Assembly (NCBI GenBank): GCA_037576215.1 | Contig: JBANDB010000004.1 | Coordinates: 4,774,001 to 4,838,000, forward strand | Reading direction: 5' to 3' | Source: Armillaria gallica | Taxonomy: Eukaryota > Basidiomycota > Agaricomycetes > Agaricales > Physalacriaceae | DNA length: 64,000 nt | Shown: one piece after another, positions 33,447 to 45,471 of the stretch | How the letters are laid out: each line of letters starts with the position of its first letter | How positions within the stretch are numbered: position 1 is the first letter of the stretch | The notes under the pieces: generated by a model | Database searches by the model: none | What the model saw: only the letters and a program-made list of their open reading frames with translations | Told to the model about the DNA's origin: nothing | Position numbers and translations under genes: made by a program

Positions 33447-36326
33447 TTGCTCAACGACATCCTTAGAGAGTCGGAAGAAGAGGTCACTGCTGAGTTGACT
33501 CCTCCTGTCATCCTGGAGAGAAGGCCTCCTACCCCTCCCAGAAGGCACATGCCTATCATCCTCCTCACCCCCACCGGTTCTACCAAGTCTGAGCCATACG
33601 CCCCTCAATCTCCCACACCCAGCAACTACACCCATCTCACAGAGCAAAACGCAGCAGACAATGTCTCAAGGGGACTCAAGGTGGGCCGAGACACCAGACC
33701 CGATGCCCCAACCTCCAGTCACAATCCTTGGGGTAACATCAACTACGCTTCACCACCCCTGGCCCCTTGGTCTCCTGATCAGGAGTTCTGGGATAATGTC
33801 ACCATTCCATACAGTGCCTGGTTCCCCTCCATGCGTGACGGATCCCCCGATCACCGAACCCCTCCCCCGGCAGGCTACAGGCATGTCCAGTTTTGGGACC
33901 AGCCCGTACTGGCCCCTCAGCAGGCACTCGAGCCTGTACCAACCATCCAGGAACCCATTGCTGGTCTCTCTCAATCTAGGAGCCAGGGCCCCTACGGCCA
34001 TGACTACTGGAGAAACGTCGACGACCAGCGCCTCGCATCTCCCCATCCAGCCACTCCCCTCTGATCCATTGAGGAGATTGACTGCAATGCTGCCAGATAT
34101 ACCATCAATGAGCAAGGAGAAACCATCGAGCACAGCAAGGGGAGTGACACCGCTACTGAGGGACTCCCCGAGGCACAGTATATCAACCACATCCATGGAG
34201 AGTCTCCCTCTGGCTCCGAGTTGGCCCCCTTCCCATCGCTCCATGTTATCAACCCTGACACTAGTGACGATGCCCCTCCCGGCGATGATACTATCTAACG
34301 CCATCAAGGAATATGAGGACAATCGGGACCATGTTCCAACTCCAGTAAATCAAGCAGATTATGTCCACTTATATAATTATTTCGCTTATGAACTACCCTT
34401 CATACCAAGTTGGAGAAGAACCCAAGCCGGGAATGACTATTTTATGAACCAACAGAGAAATCTCCCAGCTGATCACATTCTACAGTATGAGGCGGAGCGA
34501 GCCGCTCGCCTCCTGTGGAATGAGATACACCCAGATGCCCTCAGACAACCCCTGACCCCTTATGAAACTGCCACTAGCAACCCCTATGACAATACCGAAA
34601 TGGAAATCCCACACCCAATGCCAGACGCCCCACTGGTAGCACTGCCCCGAGCACCAACTGGCACCTTCTCTTATATCAGAGGACAGGAACCACCAGGCAC
34701 ATACACTCATGGCTACATACCATTCGCCGGGGCTGACCCAGCAGGAGGTGGCGGTGGTGGCAGACAACCCACCCAACCCCTGCAACCTCCCGCCCCACCT
34801 CAGCAATGGGCACTACCGCGACTGCCTGCTCCAGCCAGAAGGCCACTGACTCCACCAGCTGCCTGGGAGTTGACCACTGACAACGCAGCCCCCTACGACA
34901 ATCTTAAACCAAAGATACTAAAAGACGTCAACAACTTCAATGGAGAATCTGATAAAATCTCCTGGTTCTTCCTAAAGTGTGAACTCCACTTTGAGCTATT
35001 CAACCGCCACTTCCATCACCACCCCCATAAAGTAATCTTCTGTGTCTCCTGACTCGGAGGAGACACTGAAAAATGGTGGGAGCTATCTGCGCAAATCATT
35101 GGAAAAAATGATAATGGAGATCAGTTATACCCCATGTATGAGGACTTTAAGGCAGAACTCAGGGCACGGTTCTGGAAGGATGCCGACACGCAGATCAGAC
35201 ATGCGCAGTGGGAGAAGCTGAGGCAGGTGGACTTCAAAGACGGTGACCTCTTCTTCCAACAATTCGAAGAACTCACCTACTATGCCAATGTACGTGACAA
35301 CGAGCAAGTCATGCTTGCTCAAATCAAGAAAGCCACCTGGGAAACAAGTAAAAATACAATATACTTGGCCGACGGAGAAGTGCCAACCACCTATCAAGGG
35401 TGGAAGGCTCATCTACTCCAGATGGACTATAACTGGTGATTGAAACAAGCAGAGAAGTCAGGATGCATTGACACTCGACCACAGGCACAGAAAGGAACCA
35501 CGCTGCAGAGGGGGGGGGCAGGCAGTAACAGGTACAACAGACAAAAAGACAGCAACAGGGACGACATACGGGGGATGCGGAACACCCATGGATATTAACG
35601 CAGCAAGGGCAGTGGCAAAGTGTTTCCGATGCGGCAAGCTCGGACACTTCAAGTGCGACTGTCCTAATGTGCCAAAAACCAGGGAAGAAGTGTTACGCTG
35701 ATGCAACACTTATTGGGACCACCACCCAACCATGGAAAACCTCTCAACGATCAAGGAGGTAAAAGAGAGCGCCGAGGAGTAAATGATTCAACTTACTCGG
35801 CCAAGGACTTAGTTTCAGCTGGTACGCCCATCACAAATATATCATGTACTTATAGATCTGTAGTATCTACCGTGCATTCGAATATACCCGTGACTTCGCA
35901 ACCAGACCAGAAACTAAGCAAGAATCAAACCCCAGGGCCAGAAACAAGTGCAATAGTTGTCAAACTACCGGCTTGACGTTTGGCAAGTAACCTATTACAG
36001 GCAAAAGCATTGAACAACAAGTCACCTACCATAGTGACACCCATCATAATGGTTAGACCAGATGGGGCAGGGGAACAAGCACATAGTGCCCCCCCTGGCA
36101 AAACGGCTCTACGGAGTCCCTGCCTCGCAGGGAGTTATGAGGGAATAGCTTCGGTGAAACCTCCTCCGGTAAAAGAGATCACCGTATGGATGCCAAAGTC
36201 TAAATCCCAGATCGAAGGGACTTTGGTGAAGAAGGACAACTTAAACGATCCTGAACAGAAGACAACTGGGCAAGAAGGTCAATCGCAGGGTAAGAACCCC
36301 CAGGGCGCAAACACTCGACAAGACGA
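33447..36326 (+). pseudogene. Gag of Gyp2, broken, with capsid-like domain and zinc knuckle
   Basis: A Pro-rich N-part (33447-34850) leads to a capsid-like region from NNFNGESDKISWFFLKCELH (34930) through LYPMYEDFKAELRARF (35121) to the frame ending at 35437. This resembles the retrotransposon gag family: a conserved pattern of W, F and charged residues forming the particle core. A CX2CX4HX4C knuckle CFRCGKLGHFKCDC follows at 35621-35662. Frames at 33447-34064, 33661-35052, 35134-35439, 35468-35701 and 35701-36390 must be joined, so there are several frameshifts and stops (for example TGA at 35050 and 35437). The last frame continues across TGA copy A into the linker at 38256. Confidence 0.75.
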
Positions 36327-38255
36327 TGATGAGCCTAGACTTCCATGGCAACGGCAACACCCAAAACTCGGGGAGAGCTTAGGCAATTAACGTAGCAACA
36401 CAGCAATCAAGGCAATGTGTTTGTGAGTGGTTTGGTGCACCTCCGTGCAGTCAATTCCTCAATAACGCAAGATACACTGCGACTTTAAGTTAGCGAAGTA
36501 GTACTCTTGGTCAAGGAGTACTAGTAGATGTTGGCTGTAAGCTGGGAAGGATCTCGATAAACGAGAAGGGACGGAATCTGGTATGACTTGAATACCAAGA
36601 AACTGCAATAGAAACTGCAAAAATGATCTAGAGACCACGAAAATGGGTCTAGAAATCGTAGGGATGCTCTAGAAATCGTAGCAATGTGCTAGAAATCGTT
36701 GCAACGGTCGAGAAAATGTGGGGAGGGAATAGAAGATGTAGCAATGCGATAGTAATCGTGGGGGAGGACGAGAAAATGTGTGGAAGGACTGGTAATCGTA
36801 GCAATGCTCTAGAAATCGTAGCAATGCGCTAGAAATCGTAGGAATGAGCTAGAAAATGTGGGGAGGGACTAGAAAATGTGGGGAGGGACTAGAAAATGTG
36901 GGGAGGGACTAGAAAATGTGGGGAGGGACTAGAAAACGTTGCGATGCTCTAGTAATCGTGGGGGAGGACGAGTAATCGTGTGGAAGGACTGATAATCGTA
37001 GCAATGCTCTAGAAATCGTAGCAACACACTAGAAATCGTTGTGATGCTCTAGAAATCGTGGCAATGGACTAGAAGACGTTGAAATAGCCTAGTAAACGTG
37101 GCTTGGGGTGTACCTAATATTGTGAGTCGAAACAATAGCAATAAACATATGGAGACTGCAAGAAACTGGTAGAAATCGTAGCAACTGAGGTGCTGAGTGG
37201 GGTGCTGCGGCAATAGATGCACAGCAACTCCAAACAATGATAAAGATGAGGGTGATCCTATGGAGCTGAACTGGGCCTACACAGAGGCAATACTGAACTG
37301 GGTGATGAAAACGATGGCGATGTAGAAGGTGAAAGCAATGAAACAATCCTATGTGGTGAAAGTGAAGTGATGTTGTGGCATTAAAAGACAAAAACAAGTT
37401 ATTGACGCAAGATTTCATGTATTGGTGCAACCAACAACATTTAAAGAGCAAAGCAAGTGGTGGGGAATAACTTGGAGTAACCATAGCTGACTGGTAATGC
37501 TGTAGCCTCGTCAACTGGGTAAGAACTAGAACTAAAAATGCGGTTTCTACCTAGTTTTTATACTACAAGTACGATTTTATAAATAGAATATTCTTTGGAG
37601 CCTTAGTAAGGCTGTAAGTCCTTGGCTTTTGTAATAGCCATAGTAAACATATGGTATCTGTGGTTCTAAAGTAACAGCAAGTCCTTGACGTTGCCATGTA
37701 TGGATGCGAACCATGTGGTTTTATTGAGCGATGAGCAGATCATAAGGTGCTGTTTAGCTGTGGATTATTGAGCTGCAGTTGCCGTGCTGAGGTGTATGCA
37801 TGGGGCAATGATAATTCGAAGTCTTGGCACTGTAACAGCCTTAGTAAATGCGGTCTATAGTTGCTGTAGCTGTAATTATCGTAGCTGGGAGGGTACTTGC
37901 ATCAATCACATCATTTCATTAAATGATTGATGGGCACATCAACCAGATGCTTCTGAGTGATGTAGCAACCCTGTTTTAGGATGATTGTCAATCAAAGGTG
38001 CCTTGCCATGATGGGATACAGTAATTGTGATGTGAGGCGAGCTGGGAAGGATAATGGAGTGCATGAGGAGTGGATGTTACGGTTTTAGGACTGTATCTGG
38101 GTGTTTGTGGCTTATACTGCAAAAATCTGTGGTATTATTGAGTGTTGGCAGTGTTATGGAGTGTGTGGGGATTATAATGGCATCATTTTGAAGGTATTGG
38201 GTGATGAATGGCTAAATCTGCGAATTCTGAGCATACAGAGCCTGGAGGCTCATCA
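36327..38255 (+). mobile_element. TGA family, copy A: non-coding mobile unit inserted in Gyp2
   Basis: Begins TGATGAGCCTAGACTTCC and ends GAGCCTGGAGGCTCATCA, giving terminal inverted repeats TGATGAGCCT. ACGA occurs on both sides (36323-36326, 38256-38259). Removing the unit with one ACGA joins the Gyp2 frame without a shift, giving RQDEGRPGTPKAM, which matches HDKGRPGTPNEM in Gyp1. The boundaries are therefore exact. Its 1929 bp hold a 20-bp minisatellite but no gene. TG...CA ends and a 4-bp duplication also suit a solo LTR, so class is open. Confidence 0.85.
36600..37100 (+). repeat. 20-bp minisatellite in TGA copy A
   Basis: About 25 units of 20 bp in two forms, AGAAATCGTAGCAATGCNCT and AGAAAATGTGGGGAGGGACT; the second occurs four times in a row at about 36848-36940. 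Copies C and D have no clear array at this place, so it expanded in copy A or its lineage. Confidence 0.85.
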
Positions 38256-38840
38256 ACGAAGGGAGACCTGGGACGCCGAAAGCAATGAAGGACCCTGCAG
38301 GCCTGGAGGTAACAGACAAAGCTGGTAAGACCATTCACTTGGCACAAGTCGAGTCCGTCGCCCCCACACATATTAGCGGCCAAGATCATGGTGACACCCC
38401 CGGGATACGCACTTCACGTCCCATTGCGAAAGACCAGGATGACAAGAAAGCCAAAAGGCAGGAAGCTGCTAGTGCCCAGGCAGTAGAAAGGGGGCATAAA
38501 GTAACTATGTATGAAGTTCCTGACCAAGAAGACGATGCCAGTTTCATGATGAACAAGAACACTAAATTAATTCCCCCTATAGAAACAGCGGTGACCTTGC
38601 CAACAGTAGTCGAGCCCTCATGGGTCAGTGCAAAGGCTAAGGAGGCCCCGCACGAATAGCTCAAACCATTCGGAGCTGAGTGGATTCTGTGCAGCATAGT
38701 AAAAGCCAAGACAGAGTCAGAAGCGAAGGTGATCTTGAAGAATTGGATTCACAAGTCATGCATGGAGGAGGTAGTCGATCAAATGATTGAAGGAATGTGG
38801 AAGGCAGAGCGCATCAACACACTGTGATGGCTGGAAGAGC
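38256..38840 (+). pseudogene. Gag-protease linker of Gyp2
   Basis: Continues the frame interrupted by copy A. Contains THISGQDH and MYEVPDQEDDASF, both with counterparts in Gyp1, and is rich in Lys, Glu and Asp. Stops at 38657 and 38826 break it. The conserved order in two elements suggests it is a real part of the polyprotein, perhaps between Gag and protease, but I do not recognise a domain. Confidence 0.55.
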
Positions 38841-39430
38841 TATTACAACCAAAACTCTACATCAGCAAGCTGAGCGGGAAGGGGAAGGACCTAGCTATCG
38901 ATGTACAAATCAAAACCCTAGAAAACATAACCCAAATCACAACCACCACATTAGTAGACAGTGGATGCATGAGTAGTGCCATCAACCGAAACTTCATCAA
39001 ACAGCATAATATCCCAACTCATGCAATGGCCACACCTATCCTGGTCTATAATGCAGATGGATCTAGGAATTCAGGAGGATCAATTACTGAATATGCTGAG
39101 ATCCATCTTATTATTGGAGATCATGCAGAGTGGATAGATCTAGCCATCACAGAACTCGGCGATCATCAGATCTTTGTCAGGCACGATTGGTTATCCTGAC
39201 ACAATCTGATCATGAATTGGAAATCAGGAGCATTGACGTTTGTGCAATGCAAATGCCATAAAAACCCATTCATATTACCTGATGCAGATCCCAATGACAA
39301 GTGGGACGAGGAGCTGGAAGAAGGAGATACCATCCTCGCAATAGATTTCACACAGGCCATTCTCATATGCGCTCATCATGCAAATGACCTTGCAGCCAAG
39401 GCCAGCACAGACAAGAAAACCAAAATGTTC
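38841..39430 (+). pseudogene. Aspartic protease region of Gyp2
   Basis: The active-site triplet is in LVDSGCMSSAI (38951-38983), with Asp-Ser-Gly kept. It is followed by IPTHAMATPILVYNADGSRN and the flap and C-terminal part ending DHQIFVRHDWLS (TGA at 39197). Such retropepsins act as dimers and cut the Gag-Pol polyprotein inside the particle. The TGA after HDWLS, where related proteins go on, suggests decay; the frame resumes as NLIMNWKSG. Confidence 0.75.
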
Positions 39431-40942
39431 GAGGAAATAGTCCCAGATTAGTGCAGGGATTTCAGCGACCTATTCAACAAAGAGAATTTTGACAAACTCC
39501 CTGAACCAAAGACGTGGGACCACGCAATCGAACTTACTCCAAATGCCAGCACCGACCTTGACTGCAAAGTATACCCTCTCAATAGGAATGAACAGGCAGA
39601 ACTCAATAAGTTCTTAGACAAGAACCTTTCGAGTGGATGGATACAACCCTCCAAGTCGCCCATGGCTTCCCCATTCTTCTTCATCAAAAAGAAAGATGGC
39701 AAGCTATGACCAGTCCAAGATTATTGGAAGCTCAACAAAATGACAATTAAAAACTGTTATCCGCTTCCCCTCATCTTGGAACTGATGGACAAGCTACAGG
39801 GTGCCAAGTATTTCTCCAAACTCAATGTTCAATGGGGTTACAACAATGTATGCATCAAAAGTGGTGACAAGTGGAAGGCGGCCTTCAGAACCAACCGAGG
39901 CTTGTTTGAGCCCACAGTTATGTTCTTTGGACTTACCAACTCTCCCGCAACCTTCCAATGGATGATGAACAACATTTTCAAGGATCTCATTGTGTCGGGT
40001 GCCATAATGGTCTACCTCGACAACATCCTAATCATGTCCAAAACCAAGGAGGAACATTGCCACATCACACGCGAAGTTCTAAAAGTCCTACAAAAGAACA
40101 AGCTATTCCTTAAAGTGGAGAAATGTGAGTTCAAGACTTTAGAAACCAAATACCTTGGAGTTATCATCAGTGAGGGAAGCATCTGCATGGACCCAGTCAA
40201 GATCACAGGAATAGCAGAGTGGCCCATGCCAGCCAAGAAACAGCAGCTGCAGTCGTTTTTGGGCTTCACCAATTTCTACCAATGTTTCATCAAAGGGTAC
40301 AGCAAGGTTGTCAAACCAATGACACAGCTAACAGGAAACGATCCATGGAAATGGGGAAAAGCGCAACAGGATGCATTTGAAGAGCTAAAGAGACTATTGG
40401 CCGAGAAAGTGGTACTAGCTATACCAATGGAGGAGGGCAAGTTCTGCATGGAGGCAGATGCCAGCGAAGGAGCCATAGGGGCAGTTCTTTCACAAGAACA
40501 AGATGGCAAATGGTGCCCAGTCGCCTTTCTATCCAAGTCTCTCACAGTTATGGAACAAAATTATGAGATTTATGACAAAGAACTACTCACAATCATGCTT
40601 GCACTCAATGAATGGCAGCATTACCTGATGGGGGTGGCCCAAGATTTCGAAATCTGGACAGATCATCAGAATCTCCAGTATTTCCAAAAACCCCAGAAAC
40701 TGAACCAGCGACAAGCTCGCTGGGTAACAGAACTGGCGGAATACCACTTCTCTCTCCACCATAAACCAGGAGCCACAAATAAGAAAGCTGACTTGCTTAG
40801 TTGCAGAGCAGATCATGAACAAGGGAAGGAGGACAATGATGAGGTTATAGTCCTCAAGCCAGAACACTTCTGGGCATTGGTCATGCCGACAATAGAGGAA
40901 GTCCATACCAAAATCAAGCAAGCCATGCTCGACCACCACTGA
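39431..40942 (+). pseudogene. Reverse transcriptase and RNase H of Gyp2, active site lost
   Basis: From GWIQPSKSPMASPFFFIKK the order is normal for Ty3/gypsy. The first catalytic Asp of the LDV block reads Asn (AAT, 39824-39826), and YLDD reads YLDN (40013-40024), so polymerase activity must be gone. An early TGA (39707, in GKL*PVQDY) replaces the usual Arg. RNase H follows with MEADASEGAIGAVLSQ, IYDKELL, IWTDHQNL and LHHKPGATNKKADLLS. The frame from 39740 to 40942 is otherwise open for 400 codons. The enzyme copies element RNA to cDNA in the particle; the changed residues are all at former CpG sites by inference. Confidence 0.9.
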
Positions 40943-42511
40943 TGGGACAAGAATGTTTCCGTGTCCCTCAACCATGATCAAGGGATGACACTAGAAAACG
41001 GGTTAATCTTATACGATTCCTGAATCTACATGCCCCAAGATCATGCGTTACAAGGGGAAATTATTATGACCTTTCATGACCACATCACGGCGGGTCACCC
41101 AGGCATTGAAAAGACCAAAGAACTCATCCTACAAGAATACTGGTGGCCCAAGATGAAGAAGGATGTAGAAGATTATGTTCATGCTTGCGAAACGTACCAA
41201 CAAACCAAGTCAAGCACTCAAGTAAAAGCGGCACTGCTTCATCCTAATGTCATCCCCTCCCGACCCTGGACTCACATCTCTGTCAATATGGTCACTGGTC
41301 TACCAATGTGCAAGGGGTATGACACGATCTTAATGATCGTCAACTGCTTCTCAAAGGAGATCATACCTATCGCATGTACAACAGAGATGTCATCAGAAGG
41401 GTGGGCCAAGATTCTATGAGATGAAGTTTATGCCAGACATGGGATGCCCCAAGTCATTATTAGCAACCAAGGCTCCATGTTTGTATCCAAGTTCATGAAA
41501 GACCTCTATGACTTGCTCCAGATCAAGGCAAATGTATCCACCACCTACCACCCCCAGACAGATGGACAGACAGAACGAGTCAACCAGGAGGTTGAAAAAT
41601 ACCTTCGAATCTTTGTCAACCATCTTCAAGACGACTGGGTAGAATGGCTCTCCATTGTGGCCTTTGCTCACAACAACCACACCCATTCCACTATGGGAAA
41701 AAGCCCCTTCGAGGTCAACTACAGCTATAATGCTGACGTCCAACCAGGAGCCAAACCCCAAGCACCGTTCTGGACCCCCGCCTCAACCACATTCGTTTCA
41801 CAGATGCAGAAAATCCATGCCAAAGCAAAGTGATCCCTCGAAAAAGCTGCCGACCAGATGAAAGCACAGTATGACAAAAAGAAATGACCTGCTATCAAGT
41901 ATAAAGTAGGAGACAAGGTTTGGCTAGACACAACCAACCTTAATCTCCCACAACCAAAGAAAAAACTTGCAGACAAACAAACAGGCCCATTCCCAATCAT
42001 CGCGAAAGTAGGGGCATCAGCATACAAACTGAAGCTCCCAGTGAACTGGCGCATTCACCCAACATTCAATGAAGCACTCCTCACCCTGTACATCCTGCCT
42101 GTGTTCCCTAACCAAGAGCAACCACCACCACCACCACCAGACCTTGTGGATGGCGAAGAGCACTACAAAGTTGAAAAAGTTCTCGAAAGTAGGGAGCGCA
42201 AAGTTAGAGGAAAAGCTAGAGAACTGTGGCATTGGGTTACCAATTACTTCATCAAGTGGAAAGGCTATGGACTGGAGTCGAACAGTTGGGTACAGGAGGA
42301 TAATGTGGATGCCGATGAACTCATCAATGAGTACCTCATGGAGCACGTAGACATGATCAGCAGCAGACAAGCAGACTGGCAATCCTACACAGACACAAGG
42401 ACAGGAAAGAAGGTGTGGTACGACCAAGAGCAGCTTTGGGACCTATTCAGTGGCAATGATGACCCTTTGACAGACACGAAATCGCCATTTGAACTGACAA
42501 ACATACCATAA
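40943..42511 (+). pseudogene. Integrase with GPY/F module and chromodomain of Gyp2
   Basis: An HHCC zinc region (HDHITAGHPG...YVHACETY, last Cys changed to Tyr) precedes a core in which the catalytic Asp reads Asn (ISVNMV, 41285), and the IIS[D]RG position reads SNQG (41465); the Glu in DGQTERVNQE is kept. A GPF module (KQTGPFPII, about 41975) and a chromodomain (42160-42340: YKVEKVLESR ... YFIKWKGYGLESNSW) end the protein. Stops are at 41417, 41831 and 41885, each readable as a former CGA. Chromodomains of such integrases bind histone marks and steer integration into heterochromatin; the module itself is well kept here. Confidence 0.9.
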
Positions 42512-42536
42512 CAGCAGTTGGGACACCTGCCTTAAT

Positions 42537-42546
42537 GAGGGGGTAA
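42537..42546 (+). other. Polypurine tract of Gyp2
   Basis: GAGGGGGTAA lies directly before the 3' LTR and would prime plus-strand DNA synthesis. Confidence 0.7.
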
Positions 42547-42925
42547 TGTTACGATTTATTCATTTTCTTTACCTAAGCACCTCTTATCTTATCTTATCTT
42601 CAGCACTTATCTTATCTTATCCTTAGGATCTGCAACTTCACAGAGTCTTCACACAATGATGTAGTCACACTCAGTTGACGTGTATTTTGTTTGTCATTTT
42701 CTAACATGGTCGACCTATTATTAGGACCCTCACTTTAGTATTTAAGTAGTCTACTCAAAGCTGTATATTCCCTAGCTTTGAGCTAACATTTATTCATACC
42801 AAAACACATTTATTCTCACTAAGCGCTACTTGCACACTTGATCATCAATCACCACAAGACTCAATGGTGACTGTACGAATGTGATACAGCTGTTGTTTAC
42901 TCTTGATTGGAGTTCAGGTCTTACA
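42547..42925 (+). repeat. 3' LTR of Gyp2
   Basis: 379 bp, TGTTACGA...TCTTACA, 8 transitions from the 5' LTR and no indels. It keeps the original TG start and one CpG (42552-42553) that is TG in the 5' LTR. Confidence 0.95.
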
Positions 42926-44528
42926 TGTTGCACCAATGAGTTACTTGTGGGTCTTTATTGTTTAAATACCTTTTTCATATATTAGCTGCTGTAATATTCA
43001 TTGTATTACATATATGACAATATACTCGTATTCCAATGCTCTCCAAACCAGTTGGAATGGAAAAAAAAAAAATTTTAATTAATAATCTTTCTAAAATAGA
43101 TACAGAGCTTGTCAAAGTGAAATTGTTCTTGACAAGAAAATATACCTCACTTGGGTAAGACCTTAATCTTTTTGTCTTTGCTATCTTGTGCAAGACTAAA
43201 AAGACACAAAAGATGACTTCTGGGTTTTGCTAATCTGAGTGTCAAGAGACTCTTCACAGTTAAAAACCATGGAATAACTCTGGTGAGTTCAAGAGTTGAT
43301 GTGCAATTGAGAATATGCTGGGGTAAACAGTATATTGCCATAGAACAGTGAATAAACATGGTTTACTGACCATAAACTAGAGTGTGATGATAATTGATGT
43401 AGACTGTGGTCAACTGGAGATGAACTAACTCTCCACTATGTTTTCTAGCTAGCTTTTTATACTACAAGTATGAATTTATAGATAGTGTAAATATGAGAGG
43501 CTTAGTAAGGCTGTAAGGCCTTGGCTTTGTAAAACCATAGGGAACATATGGTCTTTTGTTTTCTAAAGTAACAGCAACTTGTTGGCATTGCCATATATGG
43601 ATAAAAACCATATGGTTTTACTAGAAAATGAGTGGATCACTAAATGCTGTTTAGCTGCAGATTACTAAGCAATAGTTGTCATACTGAGGAGTATATGTGA
43701 GGAAATATTTTCTTGAGAGCTTGGCATTGTAACAGCTTGAGTAAATATGGTCTGTAGTTGCCATAGCTGTAATTGTCATAGCTGGAAGAGTACTTGCTGA
43801 TGAGCCTAGACTTCTATGGCAGCAGCAACACCAACTCAAAATGAGATTGGTTAATTAATGTAGTGGCACAGCAATCAAGATGATTATGTGTGTGAGTGGG
43901 TTTGAGGCACCTCTGTGCAGTAAATCAATTCCTCTATACACAAGTATACACTGTGACTTTAAGTCTGCAAAGTAGTACTGCTTGGTAGTTGAGTACTAGA
44001 TGCTAAGACTATAAGCCAGTAGGGATCTCTCGGAGTGAGAGGGAATGGAAGCAGGTATGAAGTAAATATTACAGATCTGTATGCAAAAATGCAAGACAAG
44101 ATTAGAAAACATTGCTAGATAGTAATCTGCATGGGGTGAATAATGAAAGATAGACTAAATAGTCGGCAATAATCTATGAATGAGTGAGGTGATGGGAAAG
44201 TGGAGTGGAGACTGCATGGGATGAGAGAAAATGTGGAACAAGGTGCTGAAGGTGGAATGGTGAGAGAAAACATGGAACTGGCAACAATACTGGTCCTATA
44301 TGATGTGATGGTGCTGAGTCAATGTCAAAACTGGTCTTGTACTGAAACAATCCTATCCTATGTTAAACTAACCTTCAAGTCCACTTAAAGGACTGATACT
44401 ATATGAAAACTGGCTGAAACTAATCCTAAGTCTGCTCTGAGACTACCCAAGTGAGCAACAATAACGATGGCAAAAGAGAAACTGTAAAAACTCCAATGGT
44501 GTGAAAGTGAAATGATGACAGCCTATAA

Positions 44529-45471
44529 GACATAGCATAGATCTGGATGACCCACAGATATCCAAACAGATATTCGAAAAAATACCTGCAGATGTGGCTG
44601 TGCCTGGATATCCAGATCCATGGCATCCAGATCTGCCAGATGCAGATATAGCTTGAGCAACTCAGTATATCTGCCAATGTTCTTTTTACATCTGTGGTTG
44701 TATCATTTTCCACTGGTAAAATAGGTATCCTAGTGTTTTTGAGGTTGGGGAATCCAAATCTGCTGTCCAATCAGCAATTGGAGGTCATCTGGATCTGTGG
44801 TAAGCAAACAAAGAATTTCTTGATTTTCTGTCCAAACTTCCTTTATGATTTATAACTATTATTTGGATGGTGAAATTAATGTGGTAGAGTTGTCCTAGTA
44901 TTTATGAGATCAGGGATTTTGAATCCCCTATCCAATTTTTAATTGGAGGTCACCCTGGCCCATGGGAGTTGATCAAAGATTTTGTTGATGTTCTATTACA
45001 GGTCTTTACATTTTTCCAGGAATTGCCTCAACACTAATATTGAGTATGCAGATGCATTGTACCATTTTTGAGGTTGGGGATTCCAAATTCACCATCCAAT
45101 TTTAAATCGGAGATGATCCTGACCCATGGGTAGTGATCAAAGACTTGAATGATATCATAAATACTGTATTTCTTTTGTATTTTCTGTCCCCCAATTTCAG
45201 CACCATTCAGTACTCAAACATAGCATTTAGGTACCTCTCACAGTGTAGAATTAGCCTTCCAAATCTCAGAATAAACAAGACAATACTGGTCAACATATGT
45301 GAAAATCAGTTTTTTGGTTAAAATTGGCAGATATCTGCAGTATGAATGTCCCAGATATGGATATCCATGCACAGCCACACCCATGGATGTGGATATGACC
45401 TCTCAGATACCCTGATATCTGCAGGACAGATCTGAATCCATCTGTGGATGCATCCGTGCTATACCTTAATG
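44529..45471. mobile_element. 943-bp non-autonomous hAT-like element in TGA copy C
   Basis: Flanked by an 8-bp duplication GCCTATAA (44521-44528, 45472-45479); copy D shows the empty site. The ends carry imperfect inverted sequence (CATAGCATAGATCTGG and, reversed, TATAGCACGGATGC) and many copies of ATATCTGCAG, GGATATCC and CAGATC near both ends, as hAT elements often do. No transposase frame. Confidence 0.75.
44728..45150 (+). repeat. Three divergent units of about 165 bp inside the hAT-like element
   Basis: Units near 44728, 44893 and 45057 each contain TTTGAGGTTGGGGA-like sequence, a CCAATTTTTAATTGGAGGTC-like hairpin and a CTGGCCCATGGG-like end. They are an old internal triplication. Confidence 0.6.

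Larger units (their letters stand above)
32838..42930 (+). mobile_element. Gyp2: full-length Ty3/gypsy chromovirus with TGTTG target duplication
   Basis: Direct repeats of TGTTG (32838-32842, 42926-42930) flank two 379-bp LTRs. Inside, in order: primer-binding site, membrane-segment ORF, gag with zinc knuckle, linker, protease, reverse transcriptase, RNase H, integrase with chromodomain, and a purine tract before the 3' LTR. This is the chromovirus order. TGA copy A (36327-38255) is inserted between gag and linker. LTRs agree at 371 of 379 positions, so insertion was fairly recent, yet the catalytic residues are lost by what look like CpG transitions. Confidence 0.95.

Noticed and set aside
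36600..37100. Regular repeats that could suggest a CRISPR array
   Set aside because: Units are contiguous 20-mers with no unique spacers, in a eukaryotic mobile unit.
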